A stretch of 15,324 bases of DNA. It comes from an uncultured Oscillospiraceae bacterium. GTDB lineage: Bacteria; Bacillota; Clostridia; Oscillospirales; Oscillospiraceae. Positions 1 through 7,480 of the stretch are shown here, in pieces. A program made the translations under genes and the position numbers. A model generated the notes under the pieces. It saw only the letters and a list, made by a program, of their open reading frames with translations. It ran no database searches and was not told the DNA's origin. The stretch spans positions 1 to 15,324 of the forward strand of contig CAJUPG010000050.1 in assembly GCA_910588455.1 (NCBI GenBank), in the 5' to 3' direction. The first letter of the stretch is position 1, and each line of letters begins with the position of its first letter.

Positions 1-1232
1 CCATGGAGATCATGCAGAAGGTGGCCGCCCGCCACGGGCTGGTCTGCCTGCTCCATGAGAAGCCTTTTGCGGGGGTGAACGGCTCAGGCAAGCACAACAA
101 CTGGTCTCTGTCTACTGACACCGGTATCAATCTGCTGTCCCCCGGTGAAACGCCCTATGAGAATGCCCAGTTCCTGCTGTTCCTCTGCGCCGTCATCAAG
201 GCAGTGGACGACTACCAGGACCTGCTGCGTATGTCGGTAGCCACCGCTGGAAACGACCACCGCCTGGGGGCCAATGAGGCGCCTCCCGCCGTGGTGTCCA
301 TGTTCCTGGGGGATGAGCTGGCCGCCATCCTGGGCTGCATCGAGCACGACGCCCCCTATACCGGCATCGACACCGGAAAGGTGAAGTTGGGGGTGGACGT
401 ACTGCCCAAGTTCCGTCGGGACACCACCGACCGCAACCGCACCTCCCCCTTCGCCTTCACCGGCAATAAATTTGAGTTCCGTATGGTAGGTTCTTCCGAC
501 TCCATCGCCTGTGCTAACATCATGCTCAACACCGCCGTGGCTGAGAGTCTGATGATCTATGCCGACCGGCTGGAGGGAGTTGAGGACTTCGAGAGTGCCC
601 TCCATGAGATGATCCGCAAGACCATCAAGGACCACAAGCGGATCATCTTCAACGGAAATGGTTATGATGATGCCTGGATTCAGGAGGCCACAGAAAAGCG
701 TGGGCTACTCAACTACCGTACCACCCCGGACTGCTTGCCTCATCTACTGGACGAGAAAAACGTGGCCATGCTTACCGGCCAGGGAGTATTTACCAAAGCG
801 GAGCTGGTTTCCCGGTATGAAGTAACTTTGGAGAACTACTGTAAGACAGTTATCATCGAGGCAAACACCATGGTGGACATGGCCCGTACCGAGATTTTGC
901 CCGCTGTCCAAGCGTATGCCCTGGACACCGCCAAGACCGCCGCCGCCAAGAAGGAACTGATTCCCGGCTGTCTCTGCGGGCATGAGACCGAGCTGGTAAA
1001 AAAACTGTCCGCCCTCACCGACCAGATTGCCGTACAGACAGATGAACTTGAGAAAGCGGTTTGGGCCCTGACTGGTATGGAAAACATTGGTGAGAAGTCC
1101 GCCGCCGTCCGGGACATCATCCTGCCCAAGATGACTGAGCTGCGTTTGCCCTGCGATGAGGCTGAAACCCTCACCGCCAAGAAATACTGGCCCTTCCCCA
1201 CTTACGGCGACCTGCTGTTTGGGGTGCGGTAA
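1..1232 (+). CDS. glnN: Glutamine synthetase type III, C-terminal part (5' end outside window)
   Basis: This gene makes glutamine from glutamate, ammonia and ATP in the cytoplasm. The frame is open from the first base, and the Met at position 3 is internal, because type III enzymes are about 700 residues and only about 410 are here. Counting from that Met, the type III hallmarks are GVNGSGKHNNWS at residues 24-35 and NDHRLGANEAPP at 84-95, followed by VVSMFLG. The C-terminal part, rich in helical Lys/Glu/Ala sequence and ending in FPTYGDLLFGVR, is the usual type III tail, so the 3' end looks complete. A GC-rich hairpin follows about 40 bp after the stop, and the next operon has its own promoter, so this is probably the last gene of its transcript. 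Identification of the family is secure. Regulation cannot be judged because the promoter lies outside the window. Confidence 0.95.
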   Translation, partial: MEIMQKVAARHGLVCLLHEKPFAGVNGSGKHNNWSLSTDTGINLLSPGETPYENAQFLLFLCAVIKAVDDYQDLLRMSVATAGNDHRLGANEAPPAVVSMFLGDELAAILGCIEHDAPYTGIDTGKVKLGVDVLPKFRRDTTDRNRTSPFAFTGNKFEFRMVGSSDSIACANIMLNTAVAESLMIYADRLEGVEDFESALHEMIRKTIKDHKRIIFNGNGYDDAWIQEATEKRGLLNYRTTPDCLPHLLDEKNVAMLTGQGVFTKAELVSRYEVTLENYCKTVIIEANTMVDMARTEILPAVQAYALDTAKTAAAKKELIPGCLCGHETELVKKLSALTDQIAVQTDELEKAVWALTGMENIGEKSAAVRDIILPKMTELRLPCDEAETLTAKKYWPFPTYGDLLFGVR

Positions 1233-1274
1233 CCTTGCTGTCCCTCTCTTCAGAGAGTGACAATATAATGCCCA

Positions 1275-1308
1275 GCGGGGCCGGCGCCCCTCCCGACGCT
1301 GGCCCCGC
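1275..1308 (+). terminator. GC-rich hairpin downstream of glnN, possible terminator
   Basis: GCGGGGCCGGCG (1275-1286) pairs with CGCTGGCCCCGC (1297-1308) over 12 bp including one G-U pair, with a 10-nt loop. No T run follows, so it is not a classical intrinsic terminator. A small CTCTC/GAGAG hairpin (1244-1257) lies just before it. A 3'-end stabiliser for the glnN mRNA is an alternative. Confidence 0.45.
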
Positions 1309-1343
1309 AGCAGGGCAGTATGTCCAGCCGCAGAAATATATAC

Positions 1344-1372
1344 TTGACAGCGGGACCGGTATGTAATATAAT
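1344..1372 (+). promoter_or_regulatory. Sigma-A-type promoter for the T-box operon
   Basis: A consensus TTGACA -35 box (1344-1349) and a consensus TATAAT -10 box (1367-1372) are separated by exactly 17 bp. Transcription should start near 1379, a few bases before the T-box stem I. Such a near-perfect promoter means constant strong initiation, leaving control to the RNA leader downstream. Confidence 0.9.
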
Positions 1373-1384
1373 ACGCCTATAAAC

Positions 1385-1640
1385 TGATGACGCAGAAAAA
1401 AGTCAGGTCAGTTTCGTTACAGCGAGGAAGGGGCGGTGTAAGCCTTCCACGGAACTCTGAGTAATATGGTCTGCGGAGGGCGGCTTGAAATGGCCGACGG
1501 CTGGACGGACGTTACCCGTCGGGGATATGCTGGTATCCCGCTGAGGGGCCTGTAGATGGGCCTGAATCAAGGTGGCACCGCGGAATTATTGTATGATTTC
1601 GCCCTTGACCAAACAAATCCGTTTGGTCAAGGGCGTTTTT
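1385..1640 (+). promoter_or_regulatory. T-box riboswitch leader (tRNA-sensing transcription antiterminator)
   Basis: The leader carries the T-box core AAGGTGGCACCGCGG (1569-1583). Stem I can be drawn: base CGCAGA (1391-1396) with TCTGCG (1470-1475), upper helix AGTTTCGT (1410-1417) with ACGGAACT (1449-1456), AG-bulge-like segment TACAGCGA (1418-1425), then GGAAGG (1426-1431) with CCTTCC (1443-1448) closing a loop with GGCGGTGTAAG. A stem III-like hairpin is GGGATA/TATCCC (1522-1527/1534-1539). The antiterminator TCAAGG (1567-1572) with CCTTGA (1603-1608) competes with the terminator at 1600-1635. The specifier loop reads GTAATATGG (1461-1469). UAU (Tyr, 1465-1467) fits the usual spacing after a GNAA segment; AUG (Met, 1466-1468), followed by one purine before the stem, is the rival reading. 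UGG is less likely since a U follows it. The RNA should let the operon be read when the matching tRNA is uncharged. Confidence 0.93.
1600..1640 (+). terminator. Intrinsic terminator of the T-box leader
   Basis: A perfect 15-bp stem, CGCCCTTGACCAAAC (1600-1614) with its complement at 1621-1635, has a 6-nt loop and is followed by TTTTT, then C and TTT. Its 5' arm contains the CCTTGA that the antiterminator uses, so the two structures exclude each other. Confidence 0.95.
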
Positions 1641-1668
1641 CTTTGTCCAAACGCAGGGAGGAAATTTT

Positions 1669-2589
1669 ATGGAACATCGGAAAGTCGTCATCATCGGCGC
1701 GGGTCATGTGGGAAGCCACTGCGCCTACGCCTTAGCCGCCGCCGGGGACTGTGAGGAGATCGTTCTGGTGGATCTGCTCCCGGAGAAGGCCGCTGCCCAG
1801 GCCCTGGACGTAGCCGACAGCGTCAGCTTTATGGACTATGCGGTCACAGTCCGGTCTGGGGGATACGCTGAATGCGGCAGCGCCGCTCTGGTGGTGGTGG
1901 CCGTCGGGGAGCCCCGGCTCCCCGGACAGACCAGGCTGGACCTGCTGGGCCGTTCGGTGGAGCTGCTGAAAGCCCTGGCGCAGGAGCTGAAGCCGCTCGG
2001 GCTCACCTGCCCGGTGGTGACCATTACCAACCCCGCCGACATCGTGGCCGACTGGCTGCGCAAGGCCCTGGAGCTGGAGCGATGGCAGTGCTTCGGTACC
2101 GGCACCCTGCTGGACACCGCCCGGCTGGTGCGGTGTATCAGCCAGGGGGCGGGGGTGGACCGGCGGAGCGTCTCCGCATTCTGCTTGGGGGAACACGGCG
2201 ACTCCTCCATGATCCCCTTCTCCGCTGTCACCGTGGGGGGTATCCCCTTTGAGAAGCTGGGGCTGTCCAGGGAGGATATTCTGGCCCAGACTCACCAGGC
2301 GGGGATGGAAATTATCGAGGGCAAGGGTTCCACGGAGTTCGGCATCGGCCGGGCGCTGGCGGAGCTGGCCCGGTGCATCCTCCGGGACGAGAAACGTGTC
2401 CTGCCCGTCTCCGTCCTGCTGGAGGGGGAGTACGGCCAGGCCGGCGTTCACTGCGGCGTACCCTGCCGCATTGGGCGCTCCGGCGTAGAGCAGATTATTC
2501 AACTGGAACTGACCCAGGAGGAGCAGCGCCAGCTGGGCACCTCTTGCCAGGTTATCAAACAACACATCGACATGGCGGCGGCCCTGTGA
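1669..2589 (+). CDS. L-2-hydroxyacid dehydrogenase, lactate/malate dehydrogenase family
   Basis: This 306-residue cytoplasmic enzyme should reversibly reduce a 2-oxo acid to an L-2-hydroxy acid with NADH. Visible landmarks are the Rossmann motif GAGHVG (10-15), Asp35 at the end of the second strand (NAD rather than NADP), the substrate loop with Arg83 and Arg89 in EPRLPGQTRLDL, ITNPAD (119-124), Asp149/Arg152 in LLDTARL and catalytic His176 in GEHGDSS. The start is fixed by GGGAGG seven bases upstream. Classical lactate dehydrogenases have Gln where Arg83 sits, and malate dehydrogenases have Arg, so simple lactate is doubtful. The family also contains branched-chain and aromatic 2-hydroxyacid dehydrogenases such as the aryl-lactate enzymes of Clostridium. 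Placement directly after a T-box and before an ABC importer favours an amino-acid-derived oxo acid; this is inference. Confidence 0.88.
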   Translation: MEHRKVVIIGAGHVGSHCAYALAAAGDCEEIVLVDLLPEKAAAQALDVADSVSFMDYAVTVRSGGYAECGSAALVVVAVGEPRLPGQTRLDLLGRSVELLKALAQELKPLGLTCPVVTITNPADIVADWLRKALELERWQCFGTGTLLDTARLVRCISQGAGVDRRSVSAFCLGEHGDSSMIPFSAVTVGGIPFEKLGLSREDILAQTHQAGMEIIEGKGSTEFGIGRALAELARCILRDEKRVLPVSVLLEGEYGQAGVHCGVPCRIGRSGVEQIIQLELTQEEQRQLGTSCQVIKQHIDMAAAL

Positions 2590-2616
2590 CCGCCCGCATT
2601 TTAGGAGGAATTTATC

Positions 2617-3642
2617 ATGAAAAAGTTCATTTCTGTCATTCTGTCCGCTCTGATCCTGTCCACCGTGCTCACCGCCTGCGGCGGCAGCCCCAACTCCCAG
2701 ACTCTAGCAGGCAGCGCCAACGGGGGCGACAAGGACACCTATAAAATCGCCATCGTCCAGCCCATGAGCCACACTTCCCTGGACCAAATCCGGGATACCA
2801 TCGTGGCAGAACTGGGAAATTCCGATCAGGACATCGTCATTGACACCAAAAACGCCAACGGCGACTCCACCGCCTTGAGTACGATTCTGGAGAACTGCAA
2901 GGCCGAGGGGGTGGACCTGGTGATCCCCATCGCCACCTCCACCGCCCAGTCCGCCAAGTCGGTCTTTGATGGGACGGACACCCCTATCGTCTTCGCCGCC
3001 GTCTCCGACCCCACCGCCGCCGGCCTCACCGGGGAGGACTGCCGGAACATCACCGGCATATCCAACAACATCCCCGCCGCCGAGATCGTCAAGCTAATCT
3101 TCAATTTCCAGCCCAACTGCCGGAAGATCGGCTTCCTGTATACCTCCAGCGAGGCCAACTCCGTGTCTACCATCGCCGCCGCCAAAGCTTACTGCGACGG
3201 TGAGGGAATCGCCTATGAGGAGGTCTCCATCGCCAACCTTTCCGAGCTCCAGACCGCCGCCGAAACCCTTATCTCCCGGGGCGTGGACGCCCTCTACACA
3301 GGCAACGACAACTCCATCGCCTCCGGCATGGCCACCTACACCGACGCGGCCTACGCCGCCGGTATCCCCGTCTACTGCGGGGCCGACTCCATGGTGGCCG
3401 ACGGCGGCTTCGCCACCATCGGGGTGAACTATGTCCAGCTGGGCCGTCAGGCGGCGGACATGGCCCTGAAGATCGTGGATGGGACCGCCCCCGCCGACCT
3501 GCCCTATGAGACCCTCAGCGACTACGCCAGATTTGTCAACCTCCAGGCCGCAAGCCGCTTTGGCGCCGATTTCCCGGAGTCCGCCTATGAGGGCTATGAG
3601 GTGCTGGTGGAGGCCGACGGCACCAGCCACTTTGGCCAGTAA
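2617..3642 (+). CDS. ABC transporter substrate-binding lipoprotein (PF04392 / TrpX-like)
   Basis: This 341-residue lipoprotein captures the substrate outside the membrane for the importer encoded next. It starts with a lipoprotein signal peptide (MKKF, hydrophobic core, LTAC) with the lipidated Cys at residue 21, then a Gly/Ser/Asn linker. The body matches the PF04392 fold: an opening strand IAIVQPMSH, the segment VIPIATSTAQSAKSVF, and IVFAAVSDPTAAGL with the usual VSDP pattern, then a second lobe with IGFLYTSSEANS and GVNYVQLGRQAADMALKI. AGGAGG lies eight bases before the ATG, and the gap after the dehydrogenase is only 27 bp. Known members take up amino acids, including tryptophan (TrpX), or other small molecules, so the T-box points to an amino acid or its derivative. 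The exact ligand is not readable from the sequence. Confidence 0.9.
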   Translation: MKKFISVILSALILSTVLTACGGSPNSQTLAGSANGGDKDTYKIAIVQPMSHTSLDQIRDTIVAELGNSDQDIVIDTKNANGDSTALSTILENCKAEGVDLVIPIATSTAQSAKSVFDGTDTPIVFAAVSDPTAAGLTGEDCRNITGISNNIPAAEIVKLIFNFQPNCRKIGFLYTSSEANSVSTIAAAKAYCDGEGIAYEEVSIANLSELQTAAETLISRGVDALYTGNDNSIASGMATYTDAAYAAGIPVYCGADSMVADGGFATIGVNYVQLGRQAADMALKIVDGTAPADLPYETLSDYARFVNLQAASRFGADFPESAYEGYEVLVEADGTSHFGQ

Positions 3643-3700
3643 GCAGACAACCCCTACGGAGCGTTCGCGCTTCGCAGGGAATAGAAATGGATGTGATTTT

Positions 3701-4648
3701 ATGGTCTATTACAGTATGCTTGTCTCGGCCCTGAGCCAGGGCCTGCTCTATGCCCCCATGGCTCTGGGCGTGTTCATCACCTTCCGTATACTCAGAACGC
3801 CCGACCTGACGGTAGACGGCAGCTTTGTCTTTGGTATGACAGCCTGCGCCGTGGTTACTATCTCGGGCCACCCGGTGCTGGCCCTGTTCGCGGGGGCGGC
3901 GGCCGGAGCGCTGGCCGGACTGTTCACCGCCCTGCTCCAGACCAAGCTGGAGGTGGAGCCCATCCTCTCCGGCATTTTAGTGGCGGCGGGTCTGTACACT
4001 GTCAACTACGCCGTGCTGGGGGGACAGTCCAACCTGTACCTCCAGTATGACACGGTGAACGCCGCTGGTTCCCCGGTAAAGGAGGCCAGCCCCACCGTCT
4101 ATAAGGGCTTTTCCTCCCTCTTTTCGAGGGTGGAGAGCCCCTTCCTGGACGCCAACGCCCAGGTGCTCCTCCTCACGCTGGCTATCGTGGCCCTCCTCAC
4201 CGCCGCACTGGGAGTATTCTTCTTCACCCGGCCGGGCATGGCCATCCGGGCCACCGGGGACAACGAGGAGATGGTTCGGGCCTCCTCCATCAACGCCGAC
4301 CTGGCCCGCACCGGCGGGGTGATGCTGGCCAACAGCCTGGTGGCCCTGTCCGGGGCTCTGTTGTGCCAGCAGCAGCGGTACGCCGACCTAAATTGTGGAA
4401 GCAGTATGCTGGTGATGGGACTGGCCTCGGTGATTATCGGCCAAGTCCTCTTCGGAGACCGGGGGATGGTGGGGGGCCTGATCTCCGCAGTGGGAGGCTC
4501 TCTGGTATACCGGGTGGTAATCCAGGCGGCCTACAAGGTCAATATGCCCAGCTACACGGTGAAGCTGCTGTCCACCCTGATTGTGGTGTGCGCCCTGGCG
4601 GTACCCCTGGCCAAGCGGAAGCTGGTCGGAAAGGGGGCAGCGGCATGA
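3701..4648 (+). CDS. ABC transporter permease (BPD_transp_2 family, partner of PF04392 binding protein)
   Basis: This 315-residue integral membrane protein forms the channel of the importer. It is almost wholly hydrophobic with about eight or nine likely membrane helices, and has the family segment PDLTVDGSF (34-42) after the first helix, and the late stretch GLASVIIGQVLFGDRGMVGG near the cytoplasmic coupling region. The start chosen is ATG 3701 (MVYYSM), which begins just before the first helix; the frame is open far upstream but that part overlaps the previous gene and looks non-coding. The Shine-Dalgarno is weak, and 58 bp separate it from the lipoprotein gene. The stop overlaps the ATPase start by four bases (ATGA), a sign of translational coupling. 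Identity as the TrpY-like permease of this system is well supported by context. Confidence 0.9.
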   Translation: MVYYSMLVSALSQGLLYAPMALGVFITFRILRTPDLTVDGSFVFGMTACAVVTISGHPVLALFAGAAAGALAGLFTALLQTKLEVEPILSGILVAAGLYTVNYAVLGGQSNLYLQYDTVNAAGSPVKEASPTVYKGFSSLFSRVESPFLDANAQVLLLTLAIVALLTAALGVFFFTRPGMAIRATGDNEEMVRASSINADLARTGGVMLANSLVALSGALLCQQQRYADLNCGSSMLVMGLASVIIGQVLFGDRGMVGGLISAVGGSLVYRVVIQAAYKVNMPSYTVKLLSTLIVVCALAVPLAKRKLVGKGAAA

Positions 4649-5463
4649 GCAGCGTTCCTCTCTCTGTCCAAAAGCTGACCAAGCGGTTCGAGGCGGGTAC
4701 CGTCAACGAGAAGCTGGCCCTGGACGGCCTGTCCCTGGAGGTACCGGCGGGCCAGTTCGTCACTGTCCTGGGCTCCAACGGCTCGGGTAAGTCCACCCTG
4801 TTCAATGCCATTTTGGGCAAGATCCTCCCGGACAGCGGCAGGATCCTCCTGGGGGAGGAGGACATCACTCGGCAGAAGGACTACAGGCGGGCGCTGAACA
4901 TTGGCTGTCTCTACCAGAACCCCCTGCGGGGCACCGCCCCCAGCATGACCATTGAGGAGAATCTGGCCCTGGCCTATACACGGAAGGCCAGCCGCTCCTT
5001 CTTCGCGGTAAACCACCGGGACAACGCCTATTTCCGGGACCTGCTGGCCACCCTGGGCATGGGGCTGGAGGACCGGATGAAGACCAAAATGGGCCTGCTG
5101 TCCGGAGGACAGCGGCAGGCGGCCTCCCTGCTGATGGCCACGGTGGCTCGGCCCAAACTCCTGCTGCTGGACGAGCACACCGCCGCCTTGGACCCGGGGG
5201 CGGCGGAGAAGGTGATGGAGATCACCGGGCAGATCGTGGCCAGGGACAAGATCACCACTTTGATGATCACCCATGACATGGATTACGCTCTGTCTATGGG
5301 CAGCCGGACCATTATGCTCAGCGGCGGAAGGGTGGTCCTGGACCTCTCCGGCCCGGAGCGGCAGGCTATGACTGCCGGGGCGCTGGCAGAGCGGTTCTAT
5401 ACCCGGCCTGGAAAAAGAGTGGAAGCGGAAACAATATCAGCAAAAAACGAAAATTCTCTGTAA
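4645..5463 (+). CDS. ABC transporter ATP-binding protein
   Basis: This 272-residue cytoplasmic ATPase drives the importer. All ABC motifs are present: Walker A GSNGSGKST (43-51), Q-loop Gln91, signature LSGGQRQ (152-158), Walker B LLLLDE (172-177), the D-loop ALDP (181-184) and switch His210. The start is ATG 4645, overlapping the permease stop in ATGA; the frame extends further upstream but only inside the permease gene. The C-terminal tail beyond the ATPase core is short, with no fused second domain. A 15-bp terminator hairpin begins three bases after the stop, so the operon from 1669 to here is a closed four-gene unit behind the T-box. Confidence 0.93.
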   Translation: MSSVPLSVQKLTKRFEAGTVNEKLALDGLSLEVPAGQFVTVLGSNGSGKSTLFNAILGKILPDSGRILLGEEDITRQKDYRRALNIGCLYQNPLRGTAPSMTIEENLALAYTRKASRSFFAVNHRDNAYFRDLLATLGMGLEDRMKTKMGLLSGGQRQAASLLMATVARPKLLLLDEHTAALDPGAAEKVMEITGQIVARDKITTLMITHDMDYALSMGSRTIMLSGGRVVLDLSGPERQAMTAGALAERFYTRPGKRVEAETISAKNENSL

Positions 5464-5466
5464 ACA

Positions 5467-5510
5467 CAGCGGGAGCTGAACAAACCGTTCAGTTCCCGCT
5501 GCCAATTTTT
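5467..5510 (+). terminator. Intrinsic terminator of the dehydrogenase-ABC operon
   Basis: CAGCGGGAGCTGAAC (5467-5481) pairs with GTTCAGTTCCCGCTG (5487-5501), 15 bp with one G-U pair and a 5-nt loop, followed by CCAATTTTT. It lies between convergent genes, and could also stop the minus-strand response regulator transcript, though no good T run exists on that strand. Confidence 0.9.
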
Positions 5511-5516
5511 ATACGC

Positions 5517-6230
5517 TTAGATATGCAGGCTCGCCCGCAGGCCCTTGAGCCGGTCCCGGCCGATGGGTAACTCCGTATTGGAGCCCCGGACCCGGAGGGC
5601 AAAGTCGCTGCCGCTCCAGGGGAAGATATCCTGGACGTATTTCAGGTGGACCAGGCAGGTCTTGTGAATGCGGTAAAACCTCTTGTTCCGCAGCCGCTCC
5701 TCGTAGACGCCCAGAGACGTGCTGTCGTCGTAACTCTCGCCGGAGACAGTGTGGATCACACACCGCTTTCCGGCGCCCTGGGACTCGATATAGGTGATGT
5801 CGTCCAGGCTGAGCAGGATGGTGTGCCGCCGGCTGCCGCTGATGGCGATTCGGAAATCGTCGCCCCGCTCCGGGTGGGACTGCTCATATTGACTGAGAAT
5901 CTGTCGGATGCGGGCCGGGTCGTAGGGCTTAAGGATGTAGTCGTTGGCCTGGAGCTCAAAGGCGGTGACGGCGTACTCGGAGTAGGCGGTGGCAAAGATG
6001 ATCTTGGCCTCCGGCATCAGCCGCCGGGCCAGGGAGGCCACCGTCGTCCCCTCCATGTCTCCCAGGCGGACGTCGATAAACAGGAAGTCAAAGGTTTTCT
6101 TCTCCAGCAGCTGCATGGCCTGCACCCCGCTGCCGGCCTCATAGACCTCGGCCTGGGGAAAGTCCTCCCGAATCAGCCGAATCAACTCCTCCCGTGTGAG
6201 TTTTTCATCGTCAATGACCGCGATACGCAT
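5517..6230 (-). CDS. LytTR-family response regulator
   Basis: This 237-residue cytoplasmic protein is phosphorylated by the kinase encoded just before it and then binds DNA. The receiver domain (about 1-120) shows the acidic pocket Asp7/Asp8, phospho-acceptor Asp53 in FLFIDVRLGD, Thr81 and Lys101 in NDYILKPYD. The LytTR DNA-binding domain (about 130-233) shows DITYIESQGAGKRCVIHT, then FYRIHKTCLVHLKYV and the closing LPIGRDRLKGL. I chose the ATG at 6230 because a GGAAGGGAG Shine-Dalgarno ends eight bases before it; a GTG three codons earlier (6239) directly abuts that sequence. It overlaps the kinase gene by 20 bases. Family relatives such as BtsR and LytR act on nearby transporter genes, often for pyruvate or related carboxylates; the target here is not visible. 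Confidence 0.93.
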   Translation of the reverse strand: MRIAVIDDEKLTREELIRLIREDFPQAEVYEAGSGVQAMQLLEKKTFDFLFIDVRLGDMEGTTVASLARRLMPEAKIIFATAYSEYAVTAFELQANDYILKPYDPARIRQILSQYEQSHPERGDDFRIAISGSRRHTILLSLDDITYIESQGAGKRCVIHTVSGESYDDSTSLGVYEERLRNKRFYRIHKTCLVHLKYVQDIFPWSGSDFALRVRGSNTELPIGRDRLKGLRASLHI

Positions 6231-7398
6231 AAGCCGCACTCCCTTCCTGTTTGGCTTTGAGTCCTCCCGGCGGGATCAGCGGGATGGACACCGCCACGGT
6301 AGAACCCTGCCCGGAACTGTCCACCGTAAAGACGCACTGACTGCCATAGACACTCCGCAGCCGCTTTTGCACATTGAACAGCCCGGTATAGCCCGGGTCC
6401 CGGGGGTCTTGAAGCCGCTTCAAAATTTCCTCCGGGAAGCCGTGTCCCCGGTCTGAGACGCGGATATCGACCCGCCCATCCCCCTGTTGAATGGAGATAT
6501 TGACATGCCGGTCGTCTACCGCGGTGCCGCCGTGGCGCACGGCGTTTTCCACAATGGGCTGGAGGATCAAAGGGGGCAGATACAGGACGGGCAGTACATC
6601 GGGCAGGTCCCAGGTGACATGGATGGCATCTTGGAATCGAGCCTCGGTGAGGGCCAGATAGTTGCGGATATTAGACAGCTCCTGCTCCAGGGAGACAAAG
6701 GGCTCGTTGATGGAAAGAGCCTGCCGGAAGTAGCCTGCCAGGGTGAGGATGGTTTCCCTGGCCTTTGAGGGTTCAGTAGTACACAGAGCGGAAATGGTAC
6801 TCAGCGCATTAAACAGGAAATGCGGGTCGATCTGAGACTGGAGGGCCCGCAGCTCGGCCTGCTGGCGCATCTGAATCTGGTGCTGGAGCTCGCCCACCTC
6901 CAGCATGGAGGAAAACAGCCGGGCCAGGCCCTCCGCCGTGTGGCAGTCGGCCTCCAGGATCAGGTTGGGTCCCTGGGGGACGCAGAACAGCAGCGCTCTG
7001 ATCCGCTCCTCCCCGCAGGTGAGGGGGGCGGCGATGAAGGCCCGGTTCCGGTGCCGGGGAGGGCCGCACAGGTCGGAGGCGTCCCGCTCCACCACCAGCT
7101 CCCCGCTGTCCATGGCTCTGCGGGCCGGGAGGGGAATGGAACTCAGATCCATGCCGCTGGCCGCCACCACCTGCTCCCGGTCGGTGATTGCCATACGATC
7201 CTCCGGCAGCATCTCCCGCACCATGTCCGCCGCCCTCTGGATGGCTTCCCGGTTTTCCAGGCCGGCCCGGAGGAACGGGAGGCACTTGTGGGCAATCAGC
7301 AGTGCCAGATACTGTTGCTCCGCCAGCTCGATGGTCACGCTGCGGTTAAACCGATCCAGCAGGCTCATAAACAGCACGAGCCCCAGGGAGTTCATCAC
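6211..7398 (-). CDS. LytS/BtsS-family sensor histidine kinase, N-terminal membrane sensor truncated
   Basis: This is the sensor kinase partner of the LytTR regulator. Readable parts, numbered from the first in-frame start (GTG 7398), are a last membrane helix NSLGLVLFMSLL (3-14), a GAF-like region (about 25-165), the His_kinase dimer motif DPHFLFNAL with His193, and the ATPase domain with the N box IVENAVRHG (Asn285), DRGHG (316-320) and GLFNVQKRL. Full LytS-type kinases begin with a sensor of five or six membrane helices (5TMR-LYT, about 170 residues). Here only its last helix remains. In-frame family-like sequence (AALELEKAILLPKIVMNSLG) continues back to roughly 7445, with no ATG, and an in-frame TAG closes the frame near 7493. 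The 5' end is therefore missing, not mis-called. The kinase core looks intact, but sensing and membrane insertion are probably lost. Confidence 0.88.
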   Translation of the reverse strand: MMNSLGLVLFMSLLDRFNRSVTIELAEQQYLALLIAHKCLPFLRAGLENREAIQRAADMVREMLPEDRMAITDREQVVAASGMDLSSIPLPARRAMDSGELVVERDASDLCGPPRHRNRAFIAAPLTCGEERIRALLFCVPQGPNLILEADCHTAEGLARLFSSMLEVGELQHQIQMRQQAELRALQSQIDPHFLFNALSTISALCTTEPSKARETILTLAGYFRQALSINEPFVSLEQELSNIRNYLALTEARFQDAIHVTWDLPDVLPVLYLPPLILQPIVENAVRHGGTAVDDRHVNISIQQGDGRVDIRVSDRGHGFPEEILKRLQDPRDPGYTGLFNVQKRLRSVYGSQCVFTVDSSGQGSTVAVSIPLIPPGGLKAKQEGSAAYAYRGH

Positions 7399-7480
7399 AA
7401 TCTTGGGCAGGAGAATGGCCTTTTCCAGCTCCAGCGCGGCGGAGAAGGGCCTGGAGGCTGCCCTGTCCCCGGTATTGGTG

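Noticed and set aside
1467..1469. UGG as a Trp specifier codon in the T-box
   Set aside because: The codon would be followed by a U that pairs in stem I, while specifiers are normally followed by an unpaired purine; UAU or AUG fits better.
1732..2565. Long minus-strand open frame opposite the 2-hydroxyacid dehydrogenase
   Set aside because: Shadow of a gene with all catalytic residues; no start signal and no family resemblance.
6905..7480. Upstream extension of the DUF1850 frame through the kinase gene
   Set aside because: It is antisense to the conserved kinase sequence and Arg/Ser-rich; only the part from about 7475 resembles DUF1850.
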